A stretch of 64,000 bases of DNA from Lolium rigidum (lineage: Eukaryota; Streptophyta; Magnoliopsida; Poales; Poaceae): assembly GCF_022539505.1 (NCBI RefSeq), contig NC_061510.1, positions 40,015,047 to 40,079,046 on the forward strand. Reading direction: 5' to 3'. The translations under genes and the position numbers were made by a program. The notes under the pieces are model-generated. The model was not told the DNA's origin and did no database searches. It saw only the letters and a program-made list of their open reading frames with translations. How positions within the stretch are numbered: position 1 is the first letter of the stretch; every line of letters begins with the position of its first letter. Positions 47,743 through 58,604 of the stretch are shown here, piece after piece.

Positions 47743-48140
47743 TCCACGGCTCCTACAAAAAACTCCAGTGTTTATTTTCTATTCCCACGATTTGGCGAAT
47801 TAGTATCTGATTTGGATAAGATTTAGGTTTAGGATTTGGATATGGCCTAAACTTTGGTTTAAATTGTAGATTTGGTGGGGTGTTTCGGTTTTGAAACCTA
47901 TGTGGTTATGTTCTTGCCTTCCTCCTGATCTCCTCCTTAACACACTTATATCTATCTTCCAGGGTAATTGCGGTATCCACTAGCTCCTGAAATTCCTTAG
48001 CTTTAACTAGCTCTCCGTTTTTCAATTTTTAACTTAACCATTTCAAAGTTCTCCAATGATTTTTTCATGAATAGCTTCAATTTTCTAATTTTCAGCAAAT
48101 TTTCTTGAATAATAGCCCCATGTTTTCTTGAATTTATCCG

Positions 48141-49589
48141 TTCTTGTTATTTCCTCCATACTTTTCTCATAAATTTCAATTAAATGAAATCATATTTCTA
48201 TATAATGCTAACCTTGATAATATTATATATATATATCTTAGTTTGATTAAAAATTATGACCGGGTTACCTATAAATATATAGTTTTACAAAAGTCCCCTG
48301 ATTTTCTTGATTCTATTTGTGTTGTACTGCCAAGGTGTGAAAAAATGAATATTATCCGGAAATTCAATTCGGCTCCCGGGTGCGTATGCTCCCTCTACCA
48401 AAAAATCATATTTCGAAATGTCGAAAAATTTGAACAAAAAATTCTACATGTACATCTCCATAATATACGTGTGTTCGTCCAGTTTCACGAAAAACCAATA
48501 TTTTATGTGGTCTATATAAAAAAGAGAAAGTTTATCTTGTGAAAAGCATTATTTTTAGCACTGAATTTTGTCTTTTTTACACACGTCACATGATAAGTCG
48601 ATTTTTTATGAAACGACTTTGTGAGCACGTAGCACGTGAAGATGTACGTGCAAATGTTTATTTTCAATTTTTTAAAAAATTTAAAATGTATGTAACATGC
48701 ATTTCAAAATACAAAAGATCTTTTTAGTGGGGCAATAGACTAAGTTTGGACTGTTTTAGCACTTGATGGAGCAGCAAAAAGTGTCGAGTGATCAAGAGTT
48801 TGCCAATAGTTGGGATGTCAGGAATACCCTTTTCTGAATAAATTGGAAAATGGTTTTGTTCTTTAGAACAAGATGAAGATAATTTCCTGCCAAAGAAAAG
48901 GATGAAGATTCCAATACCTTTTACGTCTCCGTCTATATGTTCACTAGGAAAGCAAGCGCGAAGCCGCTCTAGCCATGATCTGCATAAACCATGATGCGGT
49001 TGTCAAACTGATATAATGTATAATTGCCCTGCCTCGTTTTAGCGCTACAGAGTTTCAAGTTGGAACCACCATATAATGTGTGGGGTTTGTAGTGGTACGG
49101 TACGACTGGTCCCAGATCGTAAGAAGTTACTCTCATGTCGAATTCACTCAACTAGTACGTAGTACGCCAACTTAACGAGCACGGGTCCAGTTGTACGTGC
49201 ACACGTACATCTGCGTCTACGTGTCTACGCTGCACATATACACATTATTTTATCGAGGATGCATTTTCTGAAATAAGAAAACCATTATATCATGACTTAG
49301 TAAACTTAGCTATGTTGTTTTGTTCGGAGAGTTTGGACAAGCAGGACGTCCACATTTGCTTAAAGAACTAGGTGGTGGGTCCTGCTCAAACCATTCTTCC
49401 TCCCGCTTCTCCTTCCTCTGTTTTGTTGACCTTCTCATATCTCTACCTGACGTGTCGGCGCCACAATCAGGTTAACCTCCGAACATCATATCCTCATCTT
49501 CAGAATCATCAAGTGAGCAAGACTACATAATAATAATAAGGAAATGCGGCAACGGATCTGAGACTTATGGCTGACCGGCCTACACCCAC
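48141..49589. other. Intergenic or repeat-derived DNA; no gene seen
   Basis: The segment 48290-48730 has the AT-rich, GTACATGCA-containing character of a decayed transposon but no identifiable ends. The frames at 48144-48542 and 48969-49151 have no domain. Confidence 0.35.
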
Positions 49590-49597
49590 CCAGCGAA

Positions 49598-49774
49598 CAG
49601 TGGCGGACCCAGAAAAATATATGAGTGGGGGCAAATCAAATGAGTGAGGGCATTTTTTGTATAAATTTACAAAATGTGAAAAAAATTTAGTCAAATATGA
49701 ACAAAAACTATGGGGATTCAAAAAATTGAGTGGGGGCGCATGCCCCCACTGAGCTGCACTTGGGTCCGCCCCTG
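49598..49774. mobile_element. hAT-type MITE
   Basis: A 177-bp element has ends CAGTGGCGGACCCAG and, in complement, CAGGGGCGGACCCAA. A perfect 8-bp target duplication CCAGCGAA lies at 49590-49597 and 49775-49782. The 8-bp duplication and CA(G)GGGCGGA ends point to hAT. It is non-coding. Confidence 0.85.
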
Positions 49775-49782
49775 CCAGCGAA

Positions 49783-50234
49783 CCCTTGCTTCAATTAGAG
49801 CAACATACAAATCTGCAGAAGCATCTGATAGCTATTTTGAGAATCAGTTTGGAATGATGCTATATTTTTTCTTCCCCACTCATCTTATTAAGAATTTTTA
49901 TTAGCCCATTTAGCTTCCATGCACAAATAGATTTTGACTATACTACTTCCACTGTTCTAATTTAGGTGGTGCACATGTTTTTGAGGTCTAACATTGTCCA
50001 TCAATTTGACCAACTAAACATGCATTATAATGTCACAAAAGTTATATCATTGTATTCTTTAAATTATTGTTCAAAATTAAAACACATAAAACAAAAAGGC
50101 CACATCCATTGGGATGGAGCGAGTATAAAATAGAGCTTTAACAATATTTAAATAAAGCATAATATATATTACTGACTATAAAGCATCCTGCAGTATTTGA
50201 ATTCCATCTGAACATGTCACTGTCCGTCGAAGCC
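49783..50234. other. Intergenic DNA; no gene seen
   Basis: AT-rich spacer between the hAT MITE and the Copia element; no coding frame or repeat recognised. Confidence 0.4.
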
Positions 50235-50239
50235 ATAAC

Positions 50240-50395
50240 TGTAGAATGCTAGGGTTTTAGGTGCAAGCGGAATACATTGATCGGTGCACCTTGGCACGTA
50301 TATATAGTACATGATGCGGGCCTCTACCTCAACTATACAAGGAAACTAGGAGGTGGGCCGGATACACAACGCACACATATACAATATATTCAACA
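50240..50395 (-). repeat. Copia 3' LTR
   Basis: This 156-bp LTR is on the left because the element is on the - strand. It contains TATATATAG at about 50300. It is adjacent to the polypurine tract. Confidence 0.95.
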
Positions 50396-50447
50396 CCCCC
50401 CCGCAGTCGAAGCGTCGCCAGAGACACAGAGACTGGAACGAAACTCC

Positions 50448-53400
50448 TCAAAGGTAGAAGTCGGCAATCCCTTGGTCATCACATCGGCAAACTGTTGCGC
50501 TAGTCGGAACATGAAGAACCCTAGTCTGTCCAAGAGCAACCTGGTCGCGTACGAAGTGAATGTCAAGCTCAATGTGCTTCGTCCGGCGATGATGAACGGG
50601 GTTGGCGGAAAGATATACGGCCGAGACGTTGTCGCAATAGACAACCGTAGCGCGGGACACACCGTGATGCAACTCCTGAAGCAGCTGTCGAAGCCATGTG
50701 CACTCGGCAACGGCGTTGGCCACAGCTCGGTACTCAGCCTCCGCGCTAGAACGCGAAACAGTAGGCTGTCGTTTCGAGGACCAGGAAACGAGTGAGGGAC
50801 CGAGGTAGACGCATTAGCCGGATGTAGAGCGCCGAGTGTCGGGGCAGCCAGCCCAGTCGGCATCCGAATAGGCTACCATCTCCATAGAGGGGGACGCTGT
50901 GAGGGTGAGTCCAAGATGCGTCGTGCCACGGATATAGCGGAGAATCCGTTTGACGAGCGTCCAATGGGAATCACGAGGAGCGTGCATATGGAGACACACC
51001 TGCTGAACAGCATACTGCAAGTCCGGGCGTGTGAGCGTCGGTGCATCGTAGGGCTCCAACAATAGAGCGATAGAACGGAGCATCAGATGCTGGAGAACCG
51101 TCGAGAGCAGAAACCTTGGCCTTCGTGTCTACAGGGGTGGCGACGGGATGACAATTGAGCATACCAGCACGCTCAAGTAACTCATGGGCATACTTCTGCT
51201 GATGAAGGAAGAAGCCATCAGGACGCCGAGTGACCTCAATGCCAAGGAAGTAATGAAGAGCGCCCAGGTCCTTGATGGCAAACTCATCACGTAGCCGGAG
51301 AGTGAGCTGCTGAAGGAGAGCGGCGGAGGAGGCCGTGAGTATGATGTCATCGACGTACAGGAGCAAGTAGGCAGTCATGTCACCCTGGTGATAGACAAAC
51401 AGCGAGGCATCCGAGCGAGTAACACAGAAGCCCATAGTCTGCAGAAAGCTGGCGATCCGCTGGTACCAGGCGCGAGGGGCTTGCTTGAGGCCATAGAGCG
51501 ACCTAGAGAGCAAGCACACATGTCCAGGATAAGAGTCATCAACGAAGCCAGTAGGTTGCTCACAATAGACCTGCTCAGTAAGGTGTCCATGAAGAAACGC
51601 ATTAGAGACATCCATCTGGTGAACTGGCCATCCGCGAGAGACCGCAAGCTGCAGGACGAGTGCGACCGTGCCCGGTTTAACAACCGGCGCAAAGGTCTCG
51701 GTGAAGTCGACGCCGGCACGCTGACGGAAACCGCGAACCACCCAACGAGCCTTGTAGCGCTCAAGGGTACCATCGGAGTGAGTTTTGTGCCGAAAGACCC
51801 ACTTGCCACTGATGACATTGGCGCGAGGTGGCCGAGGAACCAGTGTCCAGGTGCGGTTCCGCTGTAAGGCGGCGTACTCCTCCTGCATCGCCGCGAACCA
51901 GTGAGGATCCCGAAGGGCAGCCCGTACGGATACGGGAATCGGAGACGGCGCGGACGTAGAGGCCGCAAGGAGATACTCGTCGCGGGAGTATCTCAGGCTC
52001 GGGCGGTGGGTACCGGTCCGAGACCGCGTCGTAGGGGCGATGGTGGGGACCGTCGCGGCAGGGGCTCCGGCCACACCAGGGGCCGAAGGGGCGGGCGACG
52101 CCGAAGGCGGGGCAGCGGCCGCGCCAGGGGCCGAGGTGGCGGGCGACGCCGTGGGCGGTGCAGCAGGCGACGGGGCGGACTCCGAGTCGGAGTCGGACGG
52201 CGAGCAGCCGGGCGGCGAGGGGGCGCGACCAGGGAAGGGTCGCAGCACGTCCCGAGGCGCATGCAGCGCCAAAGCCGGGGGCGGCCCAAGGCTGGACCGT
52301 CCGGGACCGTCCGTGGTGGACGGCGAAGCGAGTACCGGCGGCGAGGAAGAGGCGGCGGGTACCTGCTGAAAAGGAAACTGCATCTCGTCAAAGTAAACGT
52401 GTCGTGACGTGAAGACGCGATGGGAGACGGGATCATAGCAGCGATATCCTTTTGTGTTGGGAGGGTAGCCAATGAAGACACAGGCTAACGAGCGGGGTGC
52501 AAGCTTATGAGGCGCAGTAGCGGCGATGCTAGGATAGCAGAGACAGCCAAAGATGCGAAGCTCGTCATAAGAAGGCGGTGCACCGAAGAGGAGATGATGA
52601 GGAGCGAAGTTGCCGCGGGTGCGACATGGGCGGATATTAAGAAGGAGAGTGGCTGTGGAAAGCGCGTCGGGCCAGAAACGCGGAGGCATGTAGGCGTGAA
52701 AGAGGAGAGTGCGAACGCAGTCATTGAGAGTGCGGAGGACACGTTCGGCGCGACCATTCTGTTGCGAAGTGTATGGGCATGTGAGGCGAAAGGTGGTGCC
52801 ATGAGTGGTGAGGAGAGTGCGAACAGCGAGGTTGTCGAACTCCTTCCCGTTGTCTGTTTGCAACGCAAGAATGGGACGACCAAACTGCGTGGCGACATAG
52901 GAGTAAAACGCGGCAAGAGTGGCGAGAGTATCGGACTTGCGGCGCAACGGAAAGGTCCACACATAATGAGAGAAATCATCGAGGATGACAAGATAATAAG
53001 TATAGCCCGTATTACTTGCAACAGGAGAGGTCCAAACATCACTATGAATTAGCTCAAAAGGGTAAGAGGCGACATGAGAAGAAGCCTGAAACGAAAGCCT
53101 AGTATGTTTGCCGAGACGACACGCATGACAAGAATGATCAGCGATCTTATTACACGTGAAAGAAAAACTCCTAAGAATGTGACGAAGGGTGGCGGGGTTG
53201 GGATGACCCAAGCGAGCATGCCAAAGGTCCACACCGGTGGCGAAGGCGACAGGGGCGGCGGATGTGGAAGGCGAAGAGTGCACGGGGTAGAGGTCGCCGG
53301 GACTGTCACATCGGAGGAGCACCATCCGGGTTCGGGAATCCTTGACAGAGAAACCAAACAAGTCAAACTCAACAGTCACAGGATTATCACGTGTAAATTG

Positions 53401-53964
53401 TTTAACAGAGACAAGGTTTTTGATGAGGTTAGGAGACACTAAGACATTAGACAGTGAGAGGGGAGTAGACGAAGACGGAAGAGATGCATGGCCTATATGG
53501 GTGATAGGAAGAGAGGAACCATCGCCGACGGTAATGCGAGTAGAAGTGGTGACGGGGCGGGAGGTATGAAGAGTACCGGGGTGGGCAGCCATATGAGCGG
53601 AGGCGCCCGTGTCCATGTGCCAGTCGCCGCCGCCAGCGTAGGCGGTCGGAGTCGGAGCGGCGTGCAGCGCGGCGAGGAGGGCCGGATCCCAAGGCGCAGG
53701 CGGCATCGGGGGCAGCGGTGGCAGCCCGCCCGGCTGCGACGGCTGTCCTACCCACCCGTAGGGCGGCATGTACGGCTGCGGCGCGGCGAAGTACGCCTGG
53801 TGGGAGGGTGGCCGCGGGCCAAGGACGCCGGGGGCAGGCGCGCGGGGGACCGGCATGGTGTAGGCATGCACGACGCCGGTCCAGGGGTTCTGCCCGGCGT
53901 ACCAAGGAGCCGGCTGGAAGACCTGCTGCGGACGGGCAGCGCCGCCCGTGGGCGGTTGCTGCGC
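50448..53964 (-). pseudogene. Copia pol (protease, integrase, RT, RNase H), broken
   Basis: The frame is in phase with gag. The longest open part is 50971-53871. It contains protease (WHMDTGASAHM), the GAG-pre-integrase motif (DLWHARLGHPNPATL) and the integrase core. The core runs from HSDVWTSPV to LQTDNGKEFDN, holding the two Asp and the Glu region. Reverse transcriptase follows, with WKV-type GKWVFRHKTHSDG, QMDVSNAFLHG and YVDDIIL. A frameshift at about 51040-51060 moves RNase H to another frame ([34 protein letters not shown]). A TAA at 50814-50816 then interrupts it, and the end (TKHIELDIHFVRD) lies at 50448-50723. The lesions remove RNase H from the polyprotein, so reverse transcription by this copy alone is doubtful. 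Confidence 0.9.
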
Positions 53965-54813
53965 CTAGGGCTGCTGCTGCTGCTGGCGGCCACCGCGACG
54001 ACCCCCACGGCGGCGATTGTTGGTGTTGGCGGGTGGGGCCGGCGGCGGTGGGGGCGGCACCGGCTGGTAGGCCGGCGGGTGGGGAAAGCCGGGCGGCGGA
54101 GGGCGAGCAACGGGGGGCGCAGGGCCGGCGCGGGTGCCGGTGACGAGGGCGGTGTGCGTCGCACGGGACCGCACCATCCGCAGCCGACGCTCCTCAAGCT
54201 TGAGGTACGCCACGACCTTGGGAAAGGTGGGGTCCGGGAGCAGGGTGAGGTTGGAGGCGGCGTTGCCGTAGTCCTCGTGCAGCCCGGCGGTGAAGGTGGT
54301 GATGAGGAGCTCGTCGCCGATGGGCTCGCCGAGATCGCGAAGCTCGTCCGCAATCTTCTTGAGGCGCATGCAGTAGTCGTCGATGGAGGAGTCGAGCTGG
54401 TGACACCCGTAGAACTCGCCATGGAGGAGGACCTTGCGCTGGATCTTGTTGTCGGTGAAGAGACCGTTGAGCTTGAGCCAGACGGCGCGGGCGTCGTCCT
54501 CGTCGGCCACCACCGTGTGGAAGAGGTCGGTGGAGATGGTGAGGTAGAACCAGCGAATGATGGTGGCGTCGATGATCATCCACTCCTCGTCGTTGACCAT
54601 GAGCTTGGAGTCCACGGAGCCGTCGACGTGGCTGTGAAGGAGGAACTCGCGAAAAACGAGAGAGAAGTACCGCTTCCAAGGAGAGTAGGACGCGGAGGTC
54701 TGGCTGAGGGTTACCGGGATGCGATCAGCGATGTTGAGGTCGCGGATGAGGGCCATGTCCGGGCCGGCAAAGGGGTTGCTGCCGGAGGAGAGGGAGGAGC
54801 CCGGGGACTGCAT
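53965..54813 (-). CDS. Copia gag
   Basis: The 282-residue frame starts at the ATG at 54813 (MQSPGSSLSSGSNPFAG). It carries a UBN2/gag-type capsid core (YCMRLKKIADELRDLGEPI, LHEDYGNAASNLTLLPDPTFPKV, split here as motifs). A Pro-rich linker and a basic RRRGGRRGGR tail follow. No CCHC zinc knuckle is visible; the basic tail may stand in for RNA binding. The frame ends at TAG (53965-53967) directly after a glutamine run. The pol frame continues in the same phase beyond that codon. Gag would form the virus-like particle of the element. The antisense 471-codon frame here is a GC-driven shadow. Confidence 0.85.
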   Translation of the reverse strand: MQSPGSSLSSGSNPFAGPDMALIRDLNIADRIPVTLSQTSASYSPWKRYFSLVFREFLLHSHVDGSVDSKLMVNDEEWMIIDATIIRWFYLTISTDLFHTVVADEDDARAVWLKLNGLFTDNKIQRKVLLHGEFYGCHQLDSSIDDYCMRLKKIADELRDLGEPIGDELLITTFTAGLHEDYGNAASNLTLLPDPTFPKVVAYLKLEERRLRMVRSRATHTALVTGTRAGPAPPVARPPPPGFPHPPAYQPVPPPPPPAPPANTNNRRRGGRRGGRQQQQQP

Positions 54814-54979
54814 GGCGGCGTCGAGGGAGAGGGGCGCGCGGTGAGGCGGGTAGGCAGCGGCGGCGGCGGCTCGGAGGAGAGAGCGGCGGCGGCGGCGGCT
54901 TGAGGAGGCAGCGGCGGCGGCGCAGGGGGAGCGCGGCGGCGGCGGCTAGGTTAGGATGCGTGGGTGGAATCTGATACCA

Positions 54980-55135
54980 TGTAGAAGGCTAGGGTTTTAG
55001 GTGCAAGCGGAATACATTGATCGGTGCACCTTGGCACGTATATATAGTACATGATGCGGGCCTCTACCTCAACTATACAAGGAAACTAGGAGGTGGGCCG
55101 GATACACAACGCACACATATACAATATATTCAACA
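54980..55135 (-). repeat. Copia 5' LTR
   Basis: This 156-bp LTR is identical to the 3' LTR except for one base. The primer-binding site follows on the - strand at about 54965-54977. Confidence 0.95.
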
Positions 55136-55140
55136 ATAAC

Positions 55141-55615
55141 GTCTGCCAGAACTATATCATGCCAATCGGTGCATGTTGACAAATGAGAATGTGTCGAAAA
55201 TCAACGTTACATGCATTGTTGCTAAAACAAAGGCAACAATAGAATACTTATTTTGGATAAAATTCAAAAATCCAGGGTATCTGTCACAGAGTTTTTCACC
55301 ATATAAGTACCATTCTTTCCAAATACAGTTGTTCTCACCATTTTCGATGTTAAACGAGCCAGATTGAAGAGGACTTTCTTTAGCGCGCAAAAGATCCTTT
55401 CATAAGTGAGAATCACTCGGCTTAGCTGAAATAGAAGATAATCGTACCATGGTGGTGGTCTGGTGGAAAATTCAGTTTTTACCCGAGGCCGAGAGACAGA
55501 ACCACGCGTCCGGGTGGCTCCATGCGCTGCCGTACTGCATGGCGATGTCGCTTGGTGACGCTGCTACTGCATACAACGTCATGTTCTAGCTCTGGTGGTG
55601 CACAAGCATATTACT
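55141..55615. other. Intergenic DNA right of the Copia element; no gene seen
   Basis: No coding content is recognised. The 5' limit of the Helitron-like region may fall at its right end. Confidence 0.35.
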
Positions 55616-55859
55616 TCTATAAATGTTCAAAGACTACCCTCTCAACCAGGGGGTCTGAAGGGGCAAACGAATCTGGGTCGTCCAATCAGGTTGCAACAGT
55701 AAAATCTGCATCCCACTTTTCATCTCAGCCGTCCGATCAGTCAAAACTTTTCTCACTCGTTCGGCTTCGAAAAGACTCCATGACAGGTGGGAACCGAGCA
55801 CTTGCGGGGGCCGACAGACAGAGGCAGCGACGCTGCTCGTTTTGGGTCGCTTTCCTTCA

Positions 55860-56340
55860 CGTCCCCGCAGGGAGCAGTAAAACCTAGATCGCGCGAGGCA
55901 CACACCCAATCGGCCGCCTCCCTCTCCTCCCCAATCCCCGCACAAGCCCTCTCCTCCCCAATCCCCACATCTCCTCCTCCCCCAAATCACAGCAGGTCGA
56001 CGGACAGCCGGAGCAGAGGAGCTCGTGGAGGCGAGCAGCAGCAGGTCGCGCGTCGCGGTGGTGGGCCAGAGGAGGCGCGGCGGCACCGAGGGTGGCGGCG
56101 GCGCACCGCCTTGCGCCGCCTCTCCCCGGATGGAGCCGTTCGGGGACGGTCGCGGTGGTAAGCTGGAGGATGCGATGCACGTGAGCGCACGGGCGCAGGC
56201 AGCGGCGCGCCGCCACCATCTCCGCGCCGGCGGGGCTCGGGATCTACGGTTAACGGCGCCTCCTCCGCCTCGTCCTCCGCTGCGTCCGCACCCGACGAGG
56301 ACGGCCCAACCTCAGATCCAACCGCCGGGGTGAGCTCCGG
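55860..56340 (+). other. GC-rich, first-exon-like segment
   Basis: A pyrimidine-rich CTCTCCTCCCC leader (55917-55985) is followed by a strongly GC-rich stretch up to a possible donor GGGGTGAGC at 56330. This composition is typical of a grass first exon or 5' UTR. Frames on both strands are Ala/Gly/Arg-rich with no domain, so neither strand nor product can be fixed. It may be the promoter and leader of a captured gene. Confidence 0.35.
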
Positions 56341-57480
56341 GCTGACCACGAGGCCGACGGTACCTCTCTCTGTGGCTGTGCACTGCCCACAGTTCATAGG
56401 CTCCTAGCACCCTCTCTTTTCTTTTCTTTATTTCTAGATTATTAGATCTGAAATGTTAGTTTTGTGGTTTCTTCTTTGTTTTTTCAGTTCCTTACAGAGA
56501 GATGCATCCATGCCTTCTCCACTCGTAATCATTCATGAGACAACAAGGTAAGGCAGTGGGACGATTCTTCACTGTGTTTTTGTTGGGCGTCTCTTCTGCC
56601 TTGCAGCAGCAGGTAACTACATTTGCTCGTTATGGCACATACCTTATCCCCACCTCTCTCTCCATGTACAGATTGTTGTTGATTGGTTTAGGCTCCCATA
56701 AAAGAACCCCAGTAACTTTTTTGGTGGGTGATGAGCACAAAAGGCCCCGTTCCCCTTTAATATAAGTTGGTTGTTCTGGGAACCAAAAGAATTCACAGTT
56801 TCTGATGCATGATAGCATATCTGGTCTTGCTCTTGACATTGCAGCATGTACAAAGTCCTTGATATTGTAAGGTGTTGTGAGCTTACTAATATATATAGTT
56901 GTTTAATTTTTAATTCTTGATGTGCCCTTGCTAATAAAAAAGCAACTCTTCATGATTTTTGTAGATTGATTGTCAGAACTTGGTGCTTCATCATCTCCTC
57001 CCTGGAGAGATACACGCCCCGAGGTACATCTGCTCCCTTCCGTCAATTCTTTGATTTTCCTAAGGAATTCATGATTTATGCTCAGTTGGTGTTGTGTTCT
57101 TAATGTTACTTGTTCAGATTTTTGTTTGGTCGACAATGCAGATGCAAAAGGAGCGGTAGAAGTTTGGGGTCTGCATTGTTTACTAAAAGGAAAGCTTTAT
57201 GATTTTGCAATCAGCTTTCCTAAAATGTAAAGTTTCATTTGTTAATTTGTTCAACCTTTTGAGCCTTTGATTTTAGCATGTAGCTCCTGGTGAAGGAAGA
57301 AATAAATGATGGTAAGAACCACCAGGCCAGAACATGTGTCAATTTACGAGTAGTTTCTTTTTTCAAAGAAAATAGGAGTAGTGCAGTTTGGCTCTCCATA
57401 ACTTGTTATGTTACAGTTTGGAAGAACCAAAGTAAAAAGATTGTGCAATTAGGTAAGTAGCATCGTTGTGTTTGGCATTG

Positions 57481-58014
57481 GAATTGGAGAAGAGATGCTT
57501 TTATATAATATAATTTGGTCCAGCCCTATGCTTTTCCGCTGTAGCGCCCTTGATAGAGAAGCAGTAGTAAGTGTTCTGGTTCCCTAGAGAGATCTCCCTT
57601 TTCTTGTACACAATTCAATTAGGCTGACTGAGTTTCTATCATATTGTTTGTTTGCCATGAAAATAAATTATTTTCCAGCAATCTCTATGCATTTTATCCA
57701 TGCAGATACAATTTATTGGGGTTACATTATGTAGATCCATGAATTTCGAATTGGAGAAGAGATGCTTTTATATAATATAATTTGGTCCAGCCCTATGCTT
57801 TTCCGCTGTAGCGCCCTTGATAGAGAAGCAGTAGTATGTGTTCTGGTTCCCTAGAGAAATCTCCCTTCTCTTGTACACAATTCAATTAGGCTGACTGAGT
57901 TTCTATCACATTGTTTGTTTGCCATGAAAATAAATTATTTTTCAGCAATCTCTATGCATTTTATCCATGCAGATACAATTTATTGGGGTTACATTATGTA
58001 GATCCATGAATTTC
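57481..58014. repeat. 267-bp tandem duplication
   Basis: Copy 1 is 57481-57747 and copy 2 is 57748-58014. They are directly adjacent, equal in length and differ at about five positions by eye. Both start GAATTGGAGAAGAGATGC and end GATCCATGAATTTC. It is recent relative to its surroundings. Confidence 0.9.
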
Positions 58015-58604
58015 TAGCATACATTGTGTCATAGGTTGTGCAATATTTTTGCCTTCTTCATGTGTAATAGTTTTTAACTTCACTTGTATAAGTATGGGAA
58101 AGACAAATAAGGTATTTGACATGTACTTGTTTAACCTAGAAGCATGCCGATATCTAATGAATCAAGGGGAGTTAGTTTAACACTTCACTCAGAAGATATT
58201 ACGGTTAATTATCTTTATATTATACTTCAGCTCCCAAGTCCTAATTATTCCTTCTCTAGGAATATTAGAAGGTTGCTGCAGATCGGTACTGAAATCCAGG
58301 CTGCCCGGTTTTCTTCTTGGACTTGCACAAGCTCCCTCTGGTAATATCAGATCTTAGATTGTGACACTGTTTTATTTGTTATTCATATATTTATCTGGCT
58401 GATTAAGGTTTCTGAAGCTGCAATCATTCACAAACTACAACATTTTGAAACTGTACCTATTCCGAATTTACAACAATCGCTAACAGAGCAATATGACTGT
58501 ATGGTGAGTATTTTCTCGAGTAAATTGATAAGAAAGTTAGTAAAAATGGGGTAGTTCCCTTACAAAGGGCTAATTGCTAAATTTTCTTGTTGATGATGTT
58601 GCAG

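Larger units (their letters stand above)
42740..48140 (-). mobile_element. Decayed Ty3/Gypsy retrotransposon
   Basis: Coding remnants on the - strand follow the Gypsy order from right to left: gag knuckle (47.6 kb), reverse transcriptase (46.4-46.8 kb), RNase H (46.0-46.3 kb), integrase (44.2-45.25 kb) and integrase C-terminus (43.5-43.8 kb). At 43382 an LTR end reads CTAGGGTGTTACA, followed by the complement of a purine tract (TCATATCCCCCTTATC), marking the 3' LTR. The outer limit of that LTR and the 5' LTR were not found, so both outer coordinates are approximate. Stops and frameshifts are numerous. A Cassandra element is inserted in the integrase. Confidence 0.8.
50240..55135 (-). mobile_element. 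Young Copia retrotransposon, full length, with lesions
   Basis: The LTRs are 50240-50395 and 54980-55135, each 156 bp, TGTAGAA...TTCAACA. By eye they differ at one base (T at 50247 against G at 54987). A perfect target duplication ATAAC is present at 50235-50239 and 55136-55140. Next to the right LTR the - strand reads TGGTATCAGATTCC, an initiator-Met tRNA primer-binding site. Next to the left LTR is a G-rich polypurine tract (GCGGGGGGG in complement). The domain order (protease, integrase, then reverse transcriptase) is Copia. Coding is interrupted three times, so this copy is probably not autonomous. Confidence 0.95.

Noticed and set aside
53488..54903. 471-codon open frame on the + strand
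   Set aside because: It is exactly antisense to the Copia gag and the start of pol, in very GC-rich DNA. It has no domain and consists of Gly/Arg/Val-rich sequence, so it is a shadow of the coding strand.
55616..55625. Firm Helitron 5' end
   Set aside because: TC...is present, but the preceding base is T, not A, so this start is only a placeholder.
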